From: CAMFLJ01 sp963702555
GTDB lineage: Bacteria; Actinomycetota; Acidimicrobiia; Acidimicrobiales; Acidimicrobilacustridaceae
Assembly: GCA_963702555.1 (NCBI GenBank)
Contig: CAVPCW010000010.1
Span: forward strand, 62,001-126,000
Reading direction: 5' to 3'
DNA length: 64,000 bases
The notes under the pieces: generated by a model
The model's database searches: none
The model's input: only the letters and a program-made list of their open reading frames with translations
Told to the model about the DNA's origin: nothing
Shown here: in pieces, positions 42,906 to 51,510 of the stretch
How positions within the stretch are numbered: the stretch's first letter is position 1
Layout of the letters: every line of letters begins with the position of its first letter
Translations under genes and position numbers: made by a program

Positions 42906-43112
42906 ATGAAGGCCGACATCCATCCCGAGTACGTCGAGGCGACGGTTCGCTGCTCGTGCGGCAACACGTTCACCACCCGCTCGACGCAGTCCGAGCTCAC
43001 GTCCGAGCTCTGCAACGAGTGCCATCCCTTCTACACCGGCAAGCAGAAGCTGGTCGACACGGGTGGCCGCATCGAGAAGTTCGAGAAGCGGTACGGCAAG
43101 CGCGGCAAGTAG
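42906..43112 (+). CDS. rpmE: Ribosomal protein bL31, zinc-binding form
   Basis: 68 residues, MKADIHPEYVEATVRCSCGNTF with zinc ligands C16, C18, C36 and C39. The start is set by the conserved MK(A)DIHPEY. Follows rho as in mycobacteria and many other bacteria. Confidence 0.95.
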   Translation: MKADIHPEYVEATVRCSCGNTFTTRSTQSELTSELCNECHPFYTGKQKLVDTGGRIEKFEKRYGKRGK

Positions 43113-44184
43113 CCGTACTTCCGTCAGCCGCCCCAAAGGGTCTGCCGTCTCTCTCGATCCCGAGCAGCGCTCGCGGTTGCTCGCCGCCAAGGCGCGCGTC
43201 CTTGTCGCCGATCACCTCGGCATCGATCCCTCCGCGGACGATGTCGAGTTGCGACCAGGCACGTTCCCCGGCGGTGCCACCGTGCGCGCCGCAACGTCCG
43301 GATGGGTCCTGCTCGACGAGCGACCCGAACGGGGGCTCGGTCGCGCCCTGATCTGGGGCGACCGTGAGGCTGTCGACCAGCTCAACGTCGTCGTCGACGA
43401 TCCCGACGCCGCGGGCCTGCTCGCCCGTCGGGCCACCGCCTTCGCCGGGTCGCCCAGGGTGTGGCGGGCCGAGGGCCGGGCCCTGGCGCTCGTCGAGCCG
43501 GCGCCGTTCCCCGCGCCGGTCGAGCCGCCGTCGGTCGCCCGCGAGCTGATCGGGCTGCTGCTCGACGCCGGCGTCGAGGTCACGGTCGAGCACGGTGAGA
43601 TCCGCGGCGAGATCCGCGGCCTCGAGGTCGCCCGGGTCGAGGTCGACGACGAGGGCGTCGCCCGGGTCGAGGTCGGCGTGGGCCGCCACGACCGCGAGGC
43701 CTTCGCCATGGTCCACGGCAACCTGCCCACGCCGGCGGCGCTCGCGTCCGTGGTCGACAGCGTCGACACCTGGCGCCGTCACGACGCCGAGACCCACGCC
43801 CTGCACCGCCTGGCCCCCGAGGGCTGGCTGCGGTGGCGGGTCATGTCCGACCCCTCGCTGCTCGGGCTCGGCGAGCTCCGCCCGGCGGAGCCCACCATCC
43901 GCCGCGACAGCGTGAAGGACGTCGGTGCGTCGATCGCCGTCGGCGCCGACCCCGATGGCCGTACCGTGGTGGTCGCCTGCTCCGTCGGCATCGACCTCGA
44001 CGTCGTGCCGGCGGGGGCCGACGCCCGTCTCGCCCTCGACCCCCAGGCCCGCCTGGTGATCGTGGTCCCCGAGCGCGACGACCACCCCGTCACCCGACGC
44101 CTCGCCGCCACCCTGGTCGATCCGGCCGACGTGGTGGCGGTGCCCGGCGACTGGCGGGCCCCGACCGAGAGCGAGACCCCGTGA
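43063..44184 (+). CDS. Hypothetical protein between rpmE and prfA
   Basis: 373 residues if GTG 43063 is used, which overlaps rpmE by 50 bases. No GTG or ATG follows before the conserved part (about residue 25 on, SLDPEQRSRLLAAKARVLVADHLG). A TTG near 43176 is an alternative, or an indel may hide the start. Central region ELRPGTFPGGATVRAATSGWVLLDERPERGLGRALIWG and an alpha/beta C-terminal half (RTVVVACSVGIDLDVVP). No family recognised. Its stop overlaps the prfA start, so it belongs to the translation operon. Confidence 0.6.
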   Translation: MAASRSSRSGTASAASSRTSVSRPKGSAVSLDPEQRSRLLAAKARVLVADHLGIDPSADDVELRPGTFPGGATVRAATSGWVLLDERPERGLGRALIWGDREAVDQLNVVVDDPDAAGLLARRATAFAGSPRVWRAEGRALALVEPAPFPAPVEPPSVARELIGLLLDAGVEVTVEHGEIRGEIRGLEVARVEVDDEGVARVEVGVGRHDREAFAMVHGNLPTPAALASVVDSVDTWRRHDAETHALHRLAPEGWLRWRVMSDPSLLGLGELRPAEPTIRRDSVKDVGASIAVGADPDGRTVVVACSVGIDLDVVPAGADARLALDPQARLVIVVPERDDHPVTRRLAATLVDPADVVAVPGDWRAPTESETP

Positions 44185-45254
44185 GCATGCTCGAGCGCCT
44201 CCCCGACCTGGAGCGCGAGCACGCGGAGGTCGAGCGGTCGCTCGCCGATCCCGCGATCATCGCCGACCAGCCGCGCTACACCGAGCTGAGCCGCCGCTAC
44301 CGCGACCTCGGTGATCTCGTCAGCCGCCTCCAGCAGCTCCAGGAGTCCACCGACGACCTGGCCGCCGCCCGGGAGATGTACACCGAGGCCGACGCCGAGG
44401 ACCGCGAGATGCTGCGGGCCGAGATCGACACCGCCGAGGCCGCCATCGCCCGCCTCGACGAGGAGATCAAGGTCCTCCTGCTCCCCAAGGACCCCAACGA
44501 CGACCGCAACGTCATCGTCGAGATCCGCGGCGCCGAGGGCGGCGAGGAGGCCAACCTCTTCGCCCGCGACCTCTTCGAGATGTACAAGGGCTACTCGGGC
44601 AACATGAGCTGGAAGCTCGAGGTCATGGACGCCCAGCAGTCCGACATGGGTGGCTACAGCGACATCACGTTCCGTCTGCTCGGCGACCGGGTGTGGAGCC
44701 GCATGAAGCACGAGGGCGGCGTCCATCGGGTGCAACGGGTGCCCATCACCGAGAGCCAGGGCCGCATCCACACCTCGTCGGCCACCGTCACGGTGCTGCC
44801 CGAGGCCGACGAGGTCGACATCCAGATCGCCCCGAACGACCTGCGCATCGACGTCTACCGCTCGTCGGGACCCGGCGGGCAGTCGGTCAACACCACCGAC
44901 TCCGCCGTGCGCATCACCCACCTGCCCACCGGCGTGGTGGTGGCGATGCAGGACGAGAAGAGCCAGATCCAGAACCGGGAGAAGGCCCTGCGCGTGCTGC
45001 GCAGCCGGCTGCTCCAGGCCGAGCAGGAGCGGAAGGCGGCCGAGGCCTCCGGCGCCCGCAAGGCCCAGACCGGCGGTGGTGGCCGCTCCGAGAAGATCCG
45101 TACGTACAACTTCAAGGAGAACCGGGTCACCGATCACCGCATCGGGCTGACGATCTACAAGCTCGACAAGGTGCTGGCCGGCGACCTCGACGAGGTCGTC
45201 GACGCCCTCGTCGCCGACGAGCGGCGGCGGCAGCTCGGCGACGACGCCTCCTGA
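44181..45254 (+). CDS. prfA: Peptide chain release factor 1
   Basis: 357 residues. Coiled domain 1 (about 1-105), the PxT codon-recognition motif PIT in QRVPITESQGR (RF1 usually PAT or PVT), and the GGQ peptide-release motif in SSGPGGQSVNTTDSAVRI. Reads UAA and UAG. GTG 44181 overlaps the upstream stop (GTGA). ATG 44187 is an alternative. Confidence 0.95.
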   Translation: MSMLERLPDLEREHAEVERSLADPAIIADQPRYTELSRRYRDLGDLVSRLQQLQESTDDLAAAREMYTEADAEDREMLRAEIDTAEAAIARLDEEIKVLLLPKDPNDDRNVIVEIRGAEGGEEANLFARDLFEMYKGYSGNMSWKLEVMDAQQSDMGGYSDITFRLLGDRVWSRMKHEGGVHRVQRVPITESQGRIHTSSATVTVLPEADEVDIQIAPNDLRIDVYRSSGPGGQSVNTTDSAVRITHLPTGVVVAMQDEKSQIQNREKALRVLRSRLLQAEQERKAAEASGARKAQTGGGGRSEKIRTYNFKENRVTDHRIGLTIYKLDKVLAGDLDEVVDALVADERRRQLGDDAS

Positions 45255-45258
45255 TCGG

Positions 45259-46209
45259 ATGACCCCGCCCGACCTCCCTGCCGGCGCGGTCTCGTGGCGG
45301 ATGCTCGCCGCGGAGGCCGAACGCCGGATCGCCGAGGCCGGCGTCGCCGACCCCGGCTCGGCCGGCATCGAGGCCCGTCGCATCGTCGAGCGGGCCTCGG
45401 GCAACGAGGGCGCCGAGTACGTGCTGGGCCTCGACGACGCCGCCACCGAGCGGGGCGTGCACTTCTTCGACCTCATGATCGAGCGGCGCCTCACGGGTGA
45501 GCCCCTCCAGTACGTCGTGGGTCGCTGGGGCTTCCGCACGCTCGACCTGCTCGTCGACCGCCGGGTGCTGATCCCGCGCCCCGAGACCGAGGTCGTCGCC
45601 GGCCTCGCCCTCGACGAGCTCGACCGCCTGCGCCCACTCGCCGAGGCCGCCGGTCGGGTGCTCACCGCCGTCGACCTGGGCACCGGTTCGGGGGCGATCG
45701 GGCTCGCCATCGCAGCGGAGCGCGAGCGGGTCGACGTGTGGCTCACCGACGCATCGGCCGACGCGCTCGCCGTCGCCCGCGCCAACACGGTCGGTCTCGG
45801 CCGGGCCGCCACCCGGGTGCGCATCGCCGAGGGGGAGTGGTTCGCCGCCCTGCCCGCCGAGCTCGCCGGTGCGGTCGACGTGGTGGTCTCCAACCCGCCG
45901 TACGTCGCGACCGGCGACGACCTGCCGCCGGTCGTCCGCGACTGGGAGCCGTCGACCGCGCTGTTCGCCGGCGTCGACGGGCTCGACGACCTGCGGGTGC
46001 TGGTGGCCGAGGCGCCGAGGTGGCTCGCCCCGGGCGGCGCACTCGTCGTCGAGCTGGCGCCGACCCAGGCCGACGACGTCGCTGCCATGGCGCTCGCCCA
46101 CGGCTTCGCGGACGCCGAGGTGCGCTCGGACCTCGCCGGCCGCCAGCGCGCGGTCGTGGCCCGTCTCCCGGCCCAGAGCCCGGCTGGTCGCCCGCCTAGA
46201 GCAGGGTGA
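45259..46209 (+). CDS. prmC: Release factor glutamine methyltransferase
   Basis: 316 residues. N-terminal helical domain, SAM-binding motif VDLGTGSGAIGLAIA and the catalytic NPPY at 212-215 within VVSNPPYVA. Methylates the GGQ glutamine of release factors, and sits right after prfA (4-base gap) as in most actinobacteria. The 3' end overlaps the convergent zinc-ribbon gene by 14 bases. Confidence 0.95.
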   Translation: MTPPDLPAGAVSWRMLAAEAERRIAEAGVADPGSAGIEARRIVERASGNEGAEYVLGLDDAATERGVHFFDLMIERRLTGEPLQYVVGRWGFRTLDLLVDRRVLIPRPETEVVAGLALDELDRLRPLAEAAGRVLTAVDLGTGSGAIGLAIAAERERVDVWLTDASADALAVARANTVGLGRAATRVRIAEGEWFAALPAELAGAVDVVVSNPPYVATGDDLPPVVRDWEPSTALFAGVDGLDDLRVLVAEAPRWLAPGGALVVELAPTQADDVAAMALAHGFADAEVRSDLAGRQRAVVARLPAQSPAGRPPRAG

Positions 46210-46945
46210 AGCCGTTGACCAGGCGGTCGAACTGCGGGTGGTCCTTGTAGACCGAGTTCGAGATGATCACGAACTGCTGCTCACGTCGGCGGACGAACAG
46301 CGCCCGGGCGGTGGCGGCGTCGCCGTTGGGTGCACGCATCCCGGTCACGCTCACGAGCACCGCGGGGTAGCCCTGGAAGCTGGTCTCCTCGGTGGTGTCG
46401 ACCGTCCCTCCGAGCGACTCCGCCCAGGCGATCGACAGCGACGTCATCGACGCGGTCGTGTTCTCGCCCTCGGGCGTGGCCACCGGGGCCCACTGCACGC
46501 TGAGGGTGGTGTCGGGGTCATCGTCGGGACCGAGGGTGCTCACCCACTGGTCGATGGTGCCGGTGGTGCTCCACTGGAACGGCACCTGTGACTCGGTGCG
46601 GTCGACGGGCATCGTGGCGCTGAAGCGGGCGTCGGCCTGCACGAACTCCTCCCAGCCGTCGGCGCTCTGGGTGGCGATGGCCGGGATCTTGTTGCGCAGG
46701 TTGGTGAGCACGTCGCCGCCCGGCAGGATCCCGAGCAGGACGCCGGCCAGGACGATGCCGAGCACCGCCAGCACGGCGAGGGCGAACACGCCCTTCAGGC
46801 TCCCGCTCTTCATGGCTTCGGACCCGGCCTTGGGCTGGCTCATCGGCAGCTCGGAGTGGCCGCGCAGGTCGTAGCCGCAGATGCGGCACTTCAGCGCTTC
46901 CTCCTGGTTCTTGGCCCCACATCCGGGGCAACGCACCGACGCCAT
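46196..46945 (-). CDS. Zinc-ribbon membrane protein (hypothetical)
   Basis: 249 residues. N-terminal zinc ribbon CPGCGAKNQEEALKCRICGYDLRG (4 Cys at about 6-24), one hydrophobic span (about 51-72), and an outside domain (about 90-249) with a beta-rich pattern (VSVTGMRAPNGDAATARALFVRRREQQFVIISNSVY). No enzyme motif. Single-span proteins with a zinc ribbon are common in actinobacteria, function unknown. GGAGAG Shine-Dalgarno. Confidence 0.75.
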   Translation of the reverse strand: MASVRCPGCGAKNQEEALKCRICGYDLRGHSELPMSQPKAGSEAMKSGSLKGVFALAVLAVLGIVLAGVLLGILPGGDVLTNLRNKIPAIATQSADGWEEFVQADARFSATMPVDRTESQVPFQWSTTGTIDQWVSTLGPDDDPDTTLSVQWAPVATPEGENTTASMTSLSIAWAESLGGTVDTTEETSFQGYPAVLVSVTGMRAPNGDAATARALFVRRREQQFVIISNSVYKDHPQFDRLVNGFTLL

Positions 46946-47031
46946 GACTCTCTCCGTCGGCCGAAACGGGCTCCGACCTGAGCGCGAACCTACGGCACCG
47001 GGGCCTGGTCGGAGTGGGTCATCGGCGCGCC

Positions 47032-47037
47032 TACGAT
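47032..47037 (+). promoter_or_regulatory. -10 box TACGAT for the EamA gene
   Basis: TACGAT ends 5 bases before ATG 47043 and selects it over in-frame starts upstream. Confidence 0.5.
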
Positions 47038-47042
47038 TCGGC

Positions 47043-47876
47043 ATGCCCGTCGCGCTCGCCCTCATCGCCTCGCTGATCTGGGGCAGCGCGGACTTCGTCG
47101 GGGCCAACGCGTCGAAGGAGCTGGCGCCCTCGACGGTGATGCTCTGGTCGACGCTGATCGCACTGCCGGCGCTGGCGATCGTGGCGGTGGTGAGCGGCGA
47201 CCTCGTGTTCGACGTCTCCACGATGGGCTGGGGCCTCTTCGCCGGGGTGGCGGGGGCGCTCGGGCTCACCGCCCTCTACCAGGGGCTGTCGACCGGGGTG
47301 ATGGGGGTGGTGGCCCCCATCTCGTCGACGTCGGTGCTCATCCCGGTGCTGGTCGGTGTGCTGTCGGGCGACGACCTCTCGACCCTCCAGATCGTCGGCA
47401 TCGTCGTCGCGGTCCTCGGCATCATCCTCGCCGGCGGACCCCACATCCGGGAGTTCCGCACCGGCGGCCACCGGCCGATCCTGTGGGCCCTGGCGGCGGC
47501 GTTCTTCATCGGGCTCTCGCTCGTCGGCCTGGCCTACGGCTCGGAGACCAGCTCGGTCTCGACCCTGCTCTGCCAGCGCATCGTCTACGTGGGCGTGCTC
47601 CTGCTGATCGTGCTCGTCACCCGGGCGCCGCGCACCCCACGGGCCCGGCACGTCGCGCCGCTCGGTGCGGTCGGCGCCGGCGACATCACCGCCAACGGCC
47701 TGTTCGCGGTGGCGTCGCGCAGCGGGCCCCTGGCGGTGATCTCGGTGCTGGCCTCGCTCTACCCGGTGGCCACCGTGCTGCTCGCCCGACAGCTCCACCA
47801 CGAGCGCCTGGAGCGCGTCCAGATCACCGGCGTGCTGTGTGCCTTCGCCGGTGTCGCCGCCGTGGTGGCCGGCTGA
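47043..47876 (+). CDS. EamA/DMT-family transporter
   Basis: 277 residues, about ten hydrophobic spans in two EamA halves, each opening with a LIASLIWGSADFVGANAS- or PLGAVGAGDITANGLFAVA-type motif. Drug/metabolite transporter superfamily, substrate unknown. Diverges from the zinc-ribbon gene. Confidence 0.88.
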   Translation: MPVALALIASLIWGSADFVGANASKELAPSTVMLWSTLIALPALAIVAVVSGDLVFDVSTMGWGLFAGVAGALGLTALYQGLSTGVMGVVAPISSTSVLIPVLVGVLSGDDLSTLQIVGIVVAVLGIILAGGPHIREFRTGGHRPILWALAAAFFIGLSLVGLAYGSETSSVSTLLCQRIVYVGVLLLIVLVTRAPRTPRARHVAPLGAVGAGDITANGLFAVASRSGPLAVISVLASLYPVATVLLARQLHHERLERVQITGVLCAFAGVAAVVAG

Positions 47877-47910
47877 CCCACGACGGCCGACGGCGTTGAC
47901 GCGGGCGTGT

Positions 47911-47916
47911 CAGGCT
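47911..47916 (+). promoter_or_regulatory. -10-like CAGGCT for the small lipoprotein gene
   Basis: CAGGCT (one mismatch to TANNNT) ends 6 bases before GTG 47923. Weak site but the spacing matches other leaderless genes here. Confidence 0.3.
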
Positions 47917-47922
47917 GTCGCC

Positions 47923-48309
47923 GTGCGGAAGATGGCGGCGGTCCTGATGGTGGGTCTCGGGTTGTCGGTCGTCGGCTCGTGCGGGTCGAGTGGCTCGTCG
48001 TCGGGCGACGGCGCCGCGGGCCCCGCCACCTCGGCCGGCGACTCCGTTGCCGCGTTCTGCGCCGTCTTCGCGACGCTGCCCACCGACACGCCGGAGGCGT
48101 ACGTCGGCTCGGCCGAGCACGTGGCCGACATCGGCGAGCTGCTCGACGTCTCTCCACCGGCGATCCGCACCGAGGTGGAGTCCTTCCGGACCTACGTCGC
48201 ATCGGGGAGCATCACCGCGGACCCGGCCAGCAAGGACACGGTGAACTTCCCGCCTGCGGTGCAGGCGGACATCGAGGCGATCCGCGGCTACGCCGCCGCC
48301 AACTGCTGA
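47923..48309 (+). CDS. Small lipoprotein (hypothetical)
   Basis: 128 residues. Short signal peptide with lipobox VVGSC (about residue 20), a Gly/Ser linker, then a helical domain with two cysteines (FCAVFA and the terminal AANC). No family recognised. Confidence 0.6.
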   Translation: MRKMAAVLMVGLGLSVVGSCGSSGSSSGDGAAGPATSAGDSVAAFCAVFATLPTDTPEAYVGSAEHVADIGELLDVSPPAIRTEVESFRTYVASGSITADPASKDTVNFPPAVQADIEAIRGYAAANC

Positions 48310-48326
48310 GCCCGCCTCGCGTGGCT

Positions 48327-48371
48327 CAGCAGCGCCAGGGTCAGCGGTGCCAGGGTCAGTAGTGCCAGGGG
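48327..48371. repeat. 15-bp tandem repeat at the menB 3' end
   Basis: Three units of about 15 bases starting at 48327, 48342 and 48357 with core GCCAGGG(T/G). Read on the menB strand each unit is CCC-TGG-CAC or CGC-TAC/CGC/TGC-TGA, i.e. copies of the last menB codons with a stop. Confidence 0.75.
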
Positions 48372-49273
48372 AAGGCCGACCAGTCGGGGTCCCGCTTCTC
48401 GAGGAAGGAGTCGCGGCCCTCCTCGGCCTCGTCGGTCATGTAGGCCAGGCGGGTGGCCTCGCCGGCGAAGAGCTGCTGGCCGACGAGCCCGTCGTCGATC
48501 AGGTTGAACGAGTACTTCAGCATCCGCTGGGCGGTGGGGCTCTTGCCGTTGATCATGGCGCCCCACTCGAGCGCGACCGTCTCGAGCTCGGCGTGGGGGA
48601 CGACCTCGTTGACCGCGCCCATCTGGTGCATGTCCTCGGCGGTGTAGGTGCGGCCGAGGAAGAAGATCTCCCGGGCGAACTTCTGACCCACCTGGCGGGC
48701 CAGGTAGGCGGAGCCGAAGCCGCCGTCGAAGCTGGCCACGTCGGCGTCGGTCTGCTTGAAGCGGGCGTGCTCCTCGCTGGCGAGGGTGAGGTCGCAGACG
48801 ACGTGCAGGCTGTGGCCCCCACCGGCGGCCCAGCCCGGCACCACGCAGATCACGACCTTGGGCATGAAGCGGATGAGCCGCTGCACCTCGAGGATGTGGA
48901 GCCGTCCGTTGCGGGCGGGGTCGATGGTCTCGGCCGTCTCGCCCTCGGCGTAGCGGTAGCCGTCCTTGCCCCGGATGCGCTGGTCGCCACCGGAGCAGAA
49001 CGCCCAACCGCCGTCGCGGGGTGACGGGCCGTTGCCGGTGAGCAGCACGCACCCGACGTCGCTCGTCTGCCGGGCGTGGTCGAGCACCCGGTAGAGCTCG
49101 TCGACGGTGTGGGGGCGGAACGCGTTGCGGATCTCGGGCCGGTCGAACGCCACCCGCACCGTGCCCTGGTCGACGGCGCGGTGGTACGTGATGTCGGTCA
49201 GGTCGTCGAACCCGGGAACCGGGCGCCAGGCCTCCGGGTCGAACAGTTCCGAGACCATCGTTTGTCCGGTCAC
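48356..49273 (-). CDS. menB: 1,4-dihydroxy-2-naphthoyl-CoA synthase
   Basis: 305 residues, crotonase fold. MenB signatures GWAFCSGGDQRIRG, VVPGWAAGGGHSLHVVCDLTLAS and DADVASFDGGFGSAYLARQVGQKFAREIFFLGRTYTAEDMHQMG, with the usual C-terminal FPWHY. Makes the naphthoate ring of menaquinone. No other men genes lie in the window, so the pathway is dispersed. The stop codon belongs to a tandem repeat. Confidence 0.96.
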   Translation of the reverse strand: MTGQTMVSELFDPEAWRPVPGFDDLTDITYHRAVDQGTVRVAFDRPEIRNAFRPHTVDELYRVLDHARQTSDVGCVLLTGNGPSPRDGGWAFCSGGDQRIRGKDGYRYAEGETAETIDPARNGRLHILEVQRLIRFMPKVVICVVPGWAAGGGHSLHVVCDLTLASEEHARFKQTDADVASFDGGFGSAYLARQVGQKFAREIFFLGRTYTAEDMHQMGAVNEVVPHAELETVALEWGAMINGKSPTAQRMLKYSFNLIDDGLVGQQLFAGEATRLAYMTDEAEEGRDSFLEKRDPDWSAFPWHY

Positions 49274-49307
49274 CGATTTCTCCAGTCGCTGCGGGGACGT
49301 GCTCGCC

Positions 49308-49313
49308 TACGAT
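49308..49313 (+). promoter_or_regulatory. -10 box TACGAT for the cNMP-domain gene
   Basis: TACGAT lies 46 bases before ATG 49360, so this gene would have a normal leader. Confidence 0.35.
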
Positions 49314-49359
49314 CCTCGCGGACGGAGGCGGGGGTCACGTCGACACAGGGGGCTGGCAG

Positions 49360-49791
49360 ATGTTCGGGAAGCGCAGCAAGGCCGACGGGGCAGCCGCCCG
49401 ACTGCGGGGGTTGGCGTTCTTCGAGGGCTTCACCGACGCCGATCTCGAGCGCGTCGCCGAGCTCGCCGAGAACGTCGAGGCCGAGGCAGGTGCGCTCCTG
49501 ATCGACCAGGGCCGGGTCGGCTCGGAGTGCTACGTCATCGAGGTCGGTTACGCCGGTGTGTGGGTCGGTGACGAGCACCTCGTCACCCTCGGGCCGGGCT
49601 CGATGGTGGGGGAGATGGCGCTCATCGAGCACCGCCCCCGCAGCGCCAGCGTCGTGGCCGAGACCCCCGTGCGCCTGCTCGCCTTCGACAACCGGTCCTT
49701 CCAGGAGCTGCTCCACGAGATGCCGAAGGCCGAGGAGCGGGTGAAGGCGCTGCTCGCCGCCCGGCTGAAGGCCAACACCCCGCTCGACTGA
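49360..49791 (+). CDS. Cyclic-nucleotide-binding-domain protein without DNA-binding domain
   Basis: 143 residues, one CRP-like cNMP-binding beta-roll (about 18-120) with phosphate-binding cassette GSMVGEMALIEHRPRSASVVAE. No helix-turn-helix follows; the chain ends in a short helix. It resembles the regulatory domain of CRP-type proteins acting alone or by protein contact. Ligand unknown. Confidence 0.85.
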   Translation: MFGKRSKADGAAARLRGLAFFEGFTDADLERVAELAENVEAEAGALLIDQGRVGSECYVIEVGYAGVWVGDEHLVTLGPGSMVGEMALIEHRPRSASVVAETPVRLLAFDNRSFQELLHEMPKAEERVKALLAARLKANTPLD

Positions 49792-49826
49792 CCAGCGTTC
49801 ATCCGCCCCTTCCCGTCTGCCTTTCT

Positions 49827-49878
49827 CGAACTGGTTGTGGATCTGCACGCTGGAGCGTGCAGATCCACAACCAGTTCG
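49827..49878. repeat. 52-bp near-perfect palindrome (25-bp arms)
   Basis: Arms 49827-49851 and 49854-49878 are exact reverse complements, separated by GG. Core TGGTTGTGGATCTGCACGCT. Lies between the cNMP gene (+) and the thiolase gene (-). It can act as a bidirectional terminator, and its form also suits a REP-like dispersed element. Confidence 0.9.
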
Positions 49879-49904
49879 GGTGGACCGATGAGCTGTTCGA
49901 GTGT

Positions 49905-51438
49905 CTAGGTCGAGCTCCACGGTGCCGTCGGGGAGGCGCTGGCCGGACCGGCCGACGAGCTCCTCGGTCTGGGCCGCGACCAGGAAGTCCTGGTCGGTCG
50001 ACCGGGCCCACGTCCGCGTGCCCTCGGGCGTGCGGGTCGCGACGAGCGCGTGGGTGGGCCCCTCGCGCTCGAACGCCACGGTCGCGCTCTCGATCTCGAC
50101 CGGACCGGTCCAGTCGTCGTCGAGCTCGACACGAGGCATGGCGTCGACCTCGGCCTGCGGCTCGGCGTGGCGGTACGCCCCGGCGGCGGGAGGCTCGGTC
50201 GAGAGGACCACGACGGCGTGCTCGGTGGTGTAGCCGCCGTTGGCCGTGCAGAGCCCGACGGCCCCCGGCTCGGCCCGAAGCACTCCAGCCATGGTGGCGA
50301 TGCCGTGGCTCGTGTAGTCGTTGAGGGGGCCGCCGGCGAAGGTCATGCCGCCGGTGACGGTGAGGGGTCGGGTCGCCCCTATCGAGCCCCATCCGGTGCC
50401 GTCGGCCAGCGGGTCGGGCACGAGGCCGAGCTCGATCGCCCCGATCTGCACGGCGGCGGGGAAGCAGGAGTAGAGGTCGACGTGGGCGAGGTCGTCGACG
50501 CCGATGCCGGCGAGGGCGAAGGCGTCGCGCCCGGCGAGGCGCAGCGCGGGGGAGGAGCACAGGTCGGCGCGGTTCGACACGTTCCAGTGGTCGACCGCCT
50601 CCGTGCCGGCGTGGAGGAACACCCAGCGGTCACGCGGCACCCCGGCCCGCTCGGCCGCCGCGACCGAGCACAGGATCAGGCCCGAGCCCTGGTCGACCTG
50701 GTTGTTCGAGCAGAGGCGCTTCGTGTACGGGAACGAGATCATCCGGTTGTCGGAGGCCGGCTCGGTGATCTCCGCGGGGGAGAGGGGCTGCTGGATCCAG
50801 GCGTGGGGGTTGGTGGCAGCGACCTCCGAGAACGCCGACCACAGTCGCCCGATCCGGGCGCGATGGGCGTCGACCCCGAGGCCGAGTCGGGCCCGGAGCG
50901 CCACCTCGAACAACGGGTAGACCTGGACGGGCAGGCGCACGCCCCGCCCACTCTCGACGTCGCTCACGAGTGGTCGGTCGATGCCGATCGACTCGGGCGG
51001 GTCGACGTCGTCGCCCTGCACGGTCCAGCCGGGCTCGACCCCCTCGGATCGGAGGCGGGACCGCGTCCGGGTGGCCTCGCCGCCACACACGAGCACGACG
51101 TCGAGCTCGCCCGCCTGGATCTGGGCCGCCGCCCGGGCGACGACCACGCCCACGAGGTTCCCGCCCACGACGGTGGTGGCGAGGTGCGGCGGGGTGAGCC
51201 CCATCCGGTCGGCCACCGCGAGCGCCGGGTTCCGGTACCGCCACGAGAGCTCGCTGATGGTGCGCAACGAGTCGGCGGCGGCGAGCAGGCCCCGGCCGCC
51301 GCTGTCGGCCTCGGCGAGGCGCAGGGACTCGGCCATGAGCCCGGCGGGCTCGAGGGCGGCGTCGCCCCGGTCGGTGCGGACGGTGAGCTGGCCGGTCCCG
51401 ACGAGGACGGGCAGTCGCGGATCGAGGCCGGAGGGCAT
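49905..51438 (-). CDS. Thiolase-family acetyl-CoA acetyltransferase, stop apparently lost
   Basis: About 510 residues. SCP2-type thiolase, LPVLVGTGQLTVR, VCGGEATRTRSR, CSNNQVDQGSGLILCSVAAAE, VDLYSCFPAAVQIGAIELGL and GGMTFAGGPLNDYTSHGIATM. The usual catalytic cysteine position of canonical thiolases is not obvious in the N-terminal part, a feature of this subgroup. The frame runs past VELDL into the 52-bp palindrome. One base fewer at 49905-49910 would give VELD-stop (TAG), so a one-base insertion is likely. ATG 51438 follows a TACGGT box. Confidence 0.8.
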
Positions 51439-51446
51439 GGTCGCCG

Positions 51447-51452
51447 ACCGTA
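51447..51452 (-). promoter_or_regulatory. -10 box TACGGT for the thiolase gene
   Basis: Minus-strand TACGGT ends 8 bases before ATG 51438. It forms a divergent pair with the TACACT box at 51499. Confidence 0.5.
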
Positions 51453-51498
51453 CCGGCGACCGTCGGGCCCGGAGGGCAACGGGGTGGGAGGCCGTCAC

Positions 51499-51504
51499 TA
51501 CACT
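51499..51504 (+). promoter_or_regulatory. -10 box TACACT for the LMW phosphatase gene
   Basis: TACACT ends 6 bases before an ATC codon that opens the conserved phosphatase sequence. Confidence 0.45.
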
Positions 51505-51510
51505 CGGCGC

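Noticed and set aside
49360..49791. CRP transcription factor
   Set aside because: Only the cyclic-nucleotide domain is present. No helix-turn-helix follows.
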